From Lepraria neglecta (Eukaryota > Ascomycota > Lecanoromycetes > Lecanorales > Stereocaulaceae), in the NCBI GenBank assembly GCA_033220425.1, contig CM065647.1:930001-994000 (forward strand): a stretch of DNA of 64,000 bases. The letters run 5' to 3'. The notes beneath the pieces are model-generated. The model made no database searches, had not been told where the DNA came from, and saw only the letters and a program-made list of their open reading frames with translations. The position numbers and the translations under genes are program-made. Shown here piece by piece: positions 57,965 to 64,000 of the stretch; position 1 is the first letter of the stretch, and each line of letters begins with the position of its first letter.

Positions 57965-58275
57965 TAGAAGGGTTCACCCAACCGGCCAAAACCCCCAACC
58001 GTTCACCTTGCTCTAACTCCACAGATACAAAGTTTGACAACATATTTTTGCGTATAGAATTGTGGATTTTGTACGTCTCTAAAGGGCTGGTACCGAATCT
58101 TTTGTCGAAATTTGCCTGGTTGGTGAATTGTAGAGCTCTGCAAATTTTCGCTGCCTGCGCCCCTAGGAGAGCCCTAGCGTTATACCCCAGAGCAGAAATA
58201 TCGATGATTCCGGGCGGCAGCCCTACAAGGCTGGCCTGTTGGGGGGTTTGGACGGTTGGAGGGTGAACCCTTCTA
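57965..58275. mobile_element. MITE-like element 1 (307 bp, TIR about 32 bp, TA target duplication)
   Basis: The left end GAAGGGTTCACCC continues AACCGGCCAAAACCCCC from 57967. The right end (58239-58273) is its reverse complement with a 3-nt insertion and two or three substitutions. Both ends are flanked by TA (57965-57966 and 58274-58275), the target duplication of Tc1/mariner-type elements. The interior encodes no transposase, so it is a non-autonomous plain DNA element. An open frame of 177 codons crossing it on the minus strand is a shadow. Confidence 0.75.
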
Positions 58276-58408
58276 CCGGAAATGCTACGAGCACCGAGAA
58301 ATTTTTGACATTTGTCGTTGCAGCGAACATCATACGTCTTCTCGGCGGTAAGTTCAGATGACTGGTTCATTACAAGTTCAGAGATGTTCTGTCCCAGACA
58401 CGAATATA

Positions 58409-58835
58409 GGGAGCCCTTACGTGTACAACCCCAGTTCAGTAGGCGTACACCTGCGGGCAAACTACCCCGAATTTATACCCGATTGAGCTGCTGGTAGGCG
58501 TAAATTCCGCCTAAACTCTGGGCAGCTTCCGGGCAGCTCCGGGGCAGTCCTTTTGCGCGCCAACTACGACAGCACTCAGCTACGCCACTCCTAGGCATAA
58601 TTAAAGTCAGATGTAAGATTAGTAATGGGCCCTAGCATTTGGGCATGCGCATGAGTTCTGGGGCTATTTAACTTTCTGGCTGGCGCTCAGAGGTATTTGG
58701 GGCCAAGTTTTTAGATTGCGCCCAGTGCCTAGACGGGCCTCGGGAGCGGCAACCTTCCAGGGCATTTTGGCGGGCGCCTAGAAGTCGCGGAAGCCTTGGC
58801 CTAGTGAACTGGGGTGTACGCGGTAAGGGCTCCCC
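58409..58835. mobile_element. MITE-like element 2 (427 bp, TIR about 32 bp)
   Basis: The left end GGGAGCCCTTACGTGTACAA continues CCCCAGTTCAGTAG (58409-58442). The right end (58801-58835) reads as the imperfect reverse complement: GGGGAGCCCTTACCGCGTAC, then ACCCCAGTTCACTAG. The ends differ by a few indels. TATA flanks both sides, but an exact target duplication is not clear. The interior is GC-rich with no open transposase. It has different terminal repeats from element 1, 134 bp away, so it is a separate family. Confidence 0.7.
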
Positions 58836-58990
58836 AAATATAATCATTTGAAATTAGTACTCAGATATTTAGGGGGGTTCACTAAAAGGCGGAATGCCCC
58901 CTCAAAACAATTCTTCGACTACGGCCAGCAAACCTCACCTTGATACAAGCCAGGACGTTCCACCGAGATACTTTCACTTAGTGATCAATC
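58836..58990. promoter_or_regulatory. Core promoter side of the HET gene
   Basis: The 155 bp between MITE-like element 2 and the HET gene ATG must include the transcription start if the model start is right. No canonical TATA box is obvious. Confidence 0.3.
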
Positions 58991-61036
58991 ATGCTATGTC
59001 CTGCTTGTGAAAGGATGTTCCAGGGCGAAATGATATATGCGGACGATAGTTCTTGGATTCCGAAAGCTCATCATGGCACAGCCGAAGGTCTTTGTGCGGC
59101 AGCAGAGCAGAAATGTCGAATCTGTACCCGGCTGTGGCGCACATTCTCTAAGAATGGTCAAGTAGATCTGTTGGCACTCCAACCAGAGTCAAGCTTTACC
59201 GGCTACCTATTCAACGATAGTGAGCATTCAAATCTGCGTATTCCCCCGGGTTTCTACGAGCTGGCCATTATAATGGACCTGAAAGCTCTTGAAAGAGAAC
59301 CTTTGAAGAGGGAGAAGGCCTACCCATGTCTAAGCCTGTTTATATTAGAGCCGGTGAAAGGTACGCTTCATTGAATAGAGATGACTCAAATGCTTAGCAC
59401 CCGACTGTGTGATATAGACATTACTTTACTCACTCACCAACACGACATTCCTCACAATACTGAATCTGATGAATGTTGGAGACTCGCCCAGGATTGGTAC
59501 ACGACATGTGCAACACAACATAAGAAGTGCAAGCGGTCTCCTAGCAAGAGAGCGTTTAATCCCACTCGGCTCATTGAGATAGGACCAATTTACTCCAGCT
59601 CCGGGCCCGACCTACGTATTACCTATCAAGTACCACCAGGCGCTCCTTACATGACACTGAGTCACACATGGGGCACGGCCGAATTTATCAAACTGACCAA
59701 ATCGACGTCTCAAAGCCTGCAGTATGGATTCCAGAGTACAGACTTGCCGAAAACCTTTCGAGATGCAATCGCGATTACCAGGAGATTCGGAGTCAAGTAT
59801 TTATGGATCGATTCATTGTGTATACTCCAAGACTGCGCCGAAGACTGGCTCCATGAAGCTGCACAAATGGGAGAGATCTACTACAATTCACTCTGTAATG
59901 TCGCAGCAACAGGGGCATCCAACAGTGATCAAGGCTGCTTCTTTGATCGAGACACTTCACTGATCTCCCCTTGTATTGTCAAGTCAGAATGGAATAATAA
60001 GTCCAATCACGACTATCATATTATCGAAGCCTTTTTCTGGACAGAGCAGGTCTCAAATGCGCCCCTCAACCGCCGTGGATGGGTCGTCCAAGAACGTCTC
60101 TTATCACCTCGTGTCCTGCATTTTGGTGGAGACCAGCTGCTTTGGGAGTGTCACGAATTCGATGCATGTGAAACTTATCCACTTGGGCTTCCTCGTTTTC
60201 CAGCGGGGCCCGATTATCTTTTCAAGGGCTTAGATCCAGAGACAGACGGCCATCGTTTACGGAAAGCTAGTAACAATGAGCCTGACCCAGAATTGAACGC
60301 ATATCATCTTTGGGTAAAAATTGTCCAGGCTTACACATCAAGCGATCTATCCAAACCCGAGGATAAATTGATCGCAATATCTGGTATCGCCAAGAGGTTC
60401 CGGAGCATGCTCAACGATACCTATCTAGCTGGGCTGTGGTCACGACTTCTTCCCACACAACTACTATGGTTTGTGCGTGATGCTAAGCAAGCCAATGGCT
60501 TCCCGGCGAAGAGGCCTCCTTTCTACCGTGCGCCTTCCTGGAGCTGGGCATCCGTGGACGGTGAAGTTTCTGCTGGTACAGTGAGTTATGACGGCATCCT
60601 GATAACAGTCACTTCTACAAAGATAACGCCAGTTACCGATGACGAAACGGGCCAGGTTGAGGACGGAAACATTGTTTTGCGAGGGAAACTCTTCCCTGCG
60701 GGACTCTACAGACATGCAACGATTGACGAACTCCAGCTTCGGGTTAACGCCAAGGAGTTAGGTTTAGGTTGTTCGATCTACCCTGACGTTGAACCCGATG
60801 ATATCAGTGCAGCCTTAGTCTGCCTCCCGATCATAGAGTACATGGTCGATCAAGAGCCATGGATTTGGGGACTGATATTGGAGGCTGATCAACTTGGGAA
60901 GGGTTTTTATAAACGATTTGGCATGTTTACGGCACATGGGTCAGAATCGTGCGATATTTTCAAAGACTCTACTTTCGATGAAGACATGTCTGGATTATAT
61001 GCTGATGGTGACACGCATGAGCTCTACCTGATCTGA
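58991..61036 (+). CDS. Heterokaryon-incompatibility (HET) domain protein
   Basis: HET proteins trigger or transduce cell death after fusion of unlike strains, though most family members are untested. Exons join(58991..59360,59418..61036) give 662 residues. The N-terminus is Cys-rich (MLCPACERMF, then CRICTRLW). The 57-nt intron (GTACGC..ATATAG) joins EPVK to DITLLTHQHDIP. The HET domain covers about 200-350: PYMTLSHTWGTAEF, then TFRDAIAITRRFGVKYLWID, SLCILQDCAEDWLHEAAQMG and NRRGWVVQERLLSPRVLHFG, with all three conserved blocks intact. The C-terminal part has KPEDKLIAISGIAKRF and RAPSWSWASVDG, usual in standalone HET proteins. No NLR or WD-repeat tail. Confidence 0.93.
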
Positions 61037-61964
61037 GCCAATACAATAAAGTTTGTGACTTTTATCACAAGAGCATCTCCACATATGATCCCATAGCGAA
61101 AATCCTGCGCCTCTCCTCGCACTTTCTCGTCTTGTAAGCCTGTGTGGGAAATGCGGAACGAATCATCCGCTGACAAGAGTAGTGCTCGGCTACAGGTCTG
61201 GGTATACAACGGCAGTTTGGGCATGAATGTATTCGTGATTCGAGAAAGGAAGTACTGTGCGATCAGCGCCCAGCCACAATGGCTCGACCCCCCATTATCC
61301 CAAGCCTAGCCCTGCCTCGGCCGTTTCTTCTCTTACAGACAAATTCACAAGGAGGCATTATCTTTCTTCTTGGGCCACACGACATTCATCTTAATTTCAA
61401 GAAACAAGAAGATTTGCAACCACAACCTCTTCGAAGCAATGCCAGCAGTCCAGCCCTACTCCGCACAATCGAACTGCAATTAAAGTCTCCTTTCGACGGC
61501 AACCCTAGCATCACCAACCACAACCAACTGTAGCACATCAGAATAATGATGAAGGTTTACCGTGAAAAACAAAACGCACTGCTCACGGGCCTCACAAACA
61601 TCTGCAACTGTTCCTCGACAGCCCGCTGCGATTGCAACGACACATTGTGCGAATACTGCAGCAACCACAAATTCAAACTCTCCATGGCGGCCGAAAAGCC
61701 CTGGGCTATTGATATACCGGGAATTTTGAGGAAGATTGTCCTATCGGCTCGGGGTAGGCTTGGCACAGCTTTAAGCCCGAGGCCCCTAAGGTAGAGAGCG
61801 CGCCGGGCCGCCAATAGGCTGACTCCCACTGAACAGTGAGACGGTCGAGACAGTCTCCAGTGGCCTTGAGAGCTGAAGCCAACCAAAAAAAATGGCCAAA
61901 CGACGTCGACCAGGTTGAACTGCACCTAAACGCTCAGACTGCATAGCACATCGACCCCTCCACC
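61037..61964. other. Intergenic region, no supported gene
   Basis: About 930 bp upstream of the SDR gene. A short frame at 61546-61794 includes a Cys-rich peptide (CNCSSTARCDCNDTLCEYC) but has no recognisable family, and an overlapping frame of 122 codons runs on the other strand. I do not annotate either. Confidence 0.45.
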
Positions 61965-63197
61965 ATGGCCTCCGGCCCCTCACCCTCTCCTCCTCTCCAC
62001 CATACCACCTCCCGCACCACCCACCGCACCCAACCCCCCCAACCCTGGCACGCCCACCTAACCCTCGACCTCCTCCTCCGTGTCCTATCCAACACCCTCT
62101 TCCACCCCTTCATTTCCGCCCTCCTACCCCTCTGTCTCCGCGCCCTCGCCGCTCCCTATACCTCACCCTCATTTATCACAACCTCTGCCTTCGCCATCTG
62201 CGTCTCCCTCTACTGGATACTAGAGCCAATTAACAGGCGAATCGCATACGGCGCCTCCAGAAAAATCAACTGGGAGGATGAAGTCGTAGTCATAACCGGC
62301 GGCCTAGGCGGACTGGGAGGCTGTCTGGCAGAGATATTCGCACTAAGGGGTGTGGAGGTTGCGGTATTAGACATCGCCGTTGCCAGAACGAAGGAGGCGA
62401 AGAAGGATGAGCAGGATGTTAGTGACGGAGAAGAGAAAGAGGGCGTGACATACTACCATTGTGACATTGGCGATTACGAGCAAGCGAAAACCGTATGGGC
62501 GAGGGTAATGGAAGATTTAGGCACGCCTACAGTGCTCATCAACAACGCAGCTATTGTCAATGGAAAGCCGTTCTTGGAGTTGGAGAGGGAGGAGCTGGAA
62601 AGGTTGTTGTATGTGAATACAATGAGCCATTTTCAACTAGCCAAGCCGTTCCTCGCCGACTTGCTCTCGACTGGGAATGGAGGAACACTAGTCACCGTCT
62701 CCTCCGTCCTCGCACACCAAGGAGCTGCCAATCTCTCCGTCTACGCAGCATCGAAAGCCGCTGTCACCACCTGCCATAATTGTCTCAGCGCCGAACTAGC
62801 AGGCTTCGCGCCGCAGATCAAGACGATACTAGTCGCACCAGGGCAATTGGATACACAATTGTTCGGTAATGTGAAATTGCGGGGTTTTTTGAGGAATTTC
62901 CTTGCGCCTGTGGTCGGGGCGGGGGAGGTAGCGGTTAAGATCGTGGAGATGGTTGATAGGGGGGATGGAGGCGTGGTTAGTCTGCCGGCTTATGCGAGGT
63001 GGATTGCTTGGATGGCAGTGCTGCCGGTGGGGGTGCAGAGGGTGCTTAGGGAGTGGGCTGGGGTTGATAGTCAGTTTGCTACGCTCAGTCGAGAAGAGGA
63101 TGGCAACGCAGCTGAGAAGACTGGTGAGAAAAATGAGACGAAGAAGGATAAGTTCGGAGTGGTACTCTTGCGAGAGCAGCCTCTTCGCAAAGAATAA
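61965..63197 (+). CDS. Membrane-anchored short-chain dehydrogenase/reductase
   Basis: NAD(P)-dependent oxidoreductase of the classical SDR type, similar in layout to retinol/steroid dehydrogenases such as DHRS/RDH10-like proteins; substrate unknown. Single exon of 410 residues. Two hydrophobic stretches at about 33-65 and 68-90 probably anchor it to the ER or lipid droplets. The Rossmann motif is TGGLGGLG at 111-118. NNAA is at 193-196, the catalytic serine at about 246-247 (VTVSSVLA), and YAASK gives Tyr260 and Lys264. VAPGQLDT follows. A Lys/Glu-rich C-terminal tail is present. The start accATGg has good context. Confidence 0.92.
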   Translation: MASGPSPSPPLHHTTSRTTHRTQPPQPWHAHLTLDLLLRVLSNTLFHPFISALLPLCLRALAAPYTSPSFITTSAFAICVSLYWILEPINRRIAYGASRKINWEDEVVVITGGLGGLGGCLAEIFALRGVEVAVLDIAVARTKEAKKDEQDVSDGEEKEGVTYYHCDIGDYEQAKTVWARVMEDLGTPTVLINNAAIVNGKPFLELEREELERLLYVNTMSHFQLAKPFLADLLSTGNGGTLVTVSSVLAHQGAANLSVYAASKAAVTTCHNCLSAELAGFAPQIKTILVAPGQLDTQLFGNVKLRGFLRNFLAPVVGAGEVAVKIVEMVDRGDGGVVSLPAYARWIAWMAVLPVGVQRVLREWAGVDSQFATLSREEDGNAAEKTGEKNETKKDKFGVVLLREQPLRKE

Positions 63198-63675
63198 TGT
63201 ATAGTATATAGAGACTAATGTTGATTGCCCAATTATGTTTATCTGTAAAGCTTTTGCCTTGCCATGCTCTAAAGATGCGGCAAGAGGAGCATCGAGTGTG
63301 CTAATAATTGAGCTGGCAGAGCAAGCAGTCGAGGGTTTGATCAAGTAGTAGAATGCTAATTCTGTCCATGAAGGGGCAATGAAAGAAAGGTCAAGATCTT
63401 ACAAATGAAAGCAAAGGGACGAAAATGCTAATCGTGGAGATAGTAAAAGCTAGAAGCTGTGTTGATACAGGTCAGTACAAAGTCAGCCCCCAAGATCCCA
63501 TGGCCGAACTTTCTTCTAGACGTCATTCTCTGCTCTAGTGTTGCCAGAGCTGGCTCGTAGTAATGATTGCCGTCAATACATGTACACTAAACTACATTCA
63601 CCAGGTCCCTCCCGCTCAATCTCTCCTGTAATATATATACACCAAAAGTATTTCCACCCCGGCCATCGCGGTCCT
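63198..63675. other. Convergent intergenic region, nothing recognised
   Basis: Separates the 3' ends of two SDR-type genes. Only short frames without domains; a shadow frame runs from the upstream gene. Confidence 0.4.
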
Positions 63676-64000
63676 CTAAACCTTCTGCTTGCTCATCCAT
63701 TCCTCTGCATCGTCTTTATAGCCGTCTCGCCATCTGCTTAGAGGGGGTCTCTCATTCACAATATCCCCCACACTCCACAGCATCCTCTTCTTATCCTTCT
63801 CGGTCGTAACATCATTATCCGGACATATCACATAAAACACATCCTCTCCCATCTTCTCCTCAAGATAACTCGCCACCTGCTCAGGCGTCCACGCCCCATC
63901 AGGTTTCTCCTTCGTCTTCCCCCCACCCGTCAAGCCCGTGAATGTCCATCCCGGCACCAGTAAATGCACTGAAGTCGGTGTGGCACGTAAGTCATAGGAG
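63676..64000 (-). CDS. 3' end of a short-chain dehydrogenase-like gene (cut by window edge)
   Basis: Partial: the frame runs off the right edge and the gene starts beyond it. The visible 108 residues include ATPTSVHLLVPGWTFTG, the PGWTFT element seen after the catalytic site in many fungal SDRs, then GAWTPEQVASYLEEKMGEDV, FYVICPDNDVT and RPPLSRWRDGYKDDAEEW. This tail recurs in fungal NAD(P)-binding SDR proteins. The Rossmann motif and active site are outside the window. It is convergent with the SDR at 61965, but the C-termini differ strongly, so they are not recent tandem copies. Confidence 0.75.
   Translation of the reverse strand, partial: SYDLRATPTSVHLLVPGWTFTGLTGGGKTKEKPDGAWTPEQVASYLEEKMGEDVFYVICPDNDVTTEKDKKRMLWSVGDIVNERPPLSRWRDGYKDDAEEWMSKQKV

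Noticed and set aside
57927-58460. 177-codon open frame on the minus strand
   Set aside because: It spans MITE-like element 1 and the edge of element 2, overlaps an open frame on the other strand, and has no domain; it is a by-product of the GC-rich inverted-repeat sequence.
58869-58904. Possible third inverted-repeat element (AGGGGGGTTCAC near MITE-like element 2)
   Set aside because: Only a 6-bp complementary end (CCCCCT) is found; no partner terminal repeat or target duplication.
61546-61794. Cys-rich 82-codon frame as a possible small secreted protein
   Set aside because: No signal peptide, no spaced cysteine pattern of a known family, and a longer frame overlaps on the opposite strand.
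1-64000. CRISPR arrays, rRNA genes, bacterial operons or plasmid origins
   Set aside because: None seen; the gene structure is eukaryotic throughout, and the tandem arrays lack the regular spacers of CRISPR.

Overview
The window is nuclear DNA of a filamentous ascomycete (Pezizomycotina). This rests on compact intron-bearing genes (mostly 40-180 nt introns with GT..AG ends and CTNAY-like branch points), short intergenic gaps, and fungus-typical proteins: an Lte1-type RasGEF, a heterokaryon-incompatibility (HET) protein, a GtaA-type glutaminase, a DUF2421 membrane protein and a multi-exon secreted heme peroxidase. I cannot fix the class or species. Exon joins were built by hand from splice consensus plus reading-frame and family continuity, without transcript data.

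Layout. 1-12.7 kb: allantoicase (+), TBC-domain Rab GAP (+) and LTE1 (-). 12.7-16.9 kb: gene-poor, with a decayed coding stretch and a tRNA-like Pol III relic. 16.9-27 kb: accessory-looking block with a 12-exon secreted peroxidase (-), two uncharacterised genes, and a GIY-YIG-like gene (-) interrupted by an in-frame stop. 27-47 kb: dense housekeeping block with an alpha/beta hydrolase, a LENG1/CIR-N splicing-type protein, SPT3, SNU23, a DUF2421/FUSC membrane protein, a small Myb/SANT-like nuclear protein, IST1, an orphan with an NLS, KXD1, SEC18/NSF and DPH5. 47-64 kb: a fungal-specific small protein, glutaminase, an IFI6/IFI27-like membrane protein with C-terminal pentapeptide repeats, a short orphan, an OGFr-domain protein, a HeLo-like-N/double-SH3 protein (-), a HET-domain protein (+), an SDR, and the 3' end of another SDR cut by the window edge.

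Themes. Three membrane-traffic genes (IST1, KXD1, SEC18) lie within 8 kb. LENG1-like, SPT3 and SNU23 form a gene-expression trio. Three separate 3' flanks (after SPT3, after the DUF2421 gene, and after the 47.7-kb gene) each hold a diverged minisatellite with units of about 50-100 nt.

The most interesting locus is 56.0-61.0 kb. A HeLo-like-N/2xSH3 gene and a HET-domain gene are transcribed divergently, and the gap between them holds two different short terminal-inverted-repeat elements (MITE-like). This resembles an allorecognition or cell-death type locus, but that function is inference from domains and gene order only.
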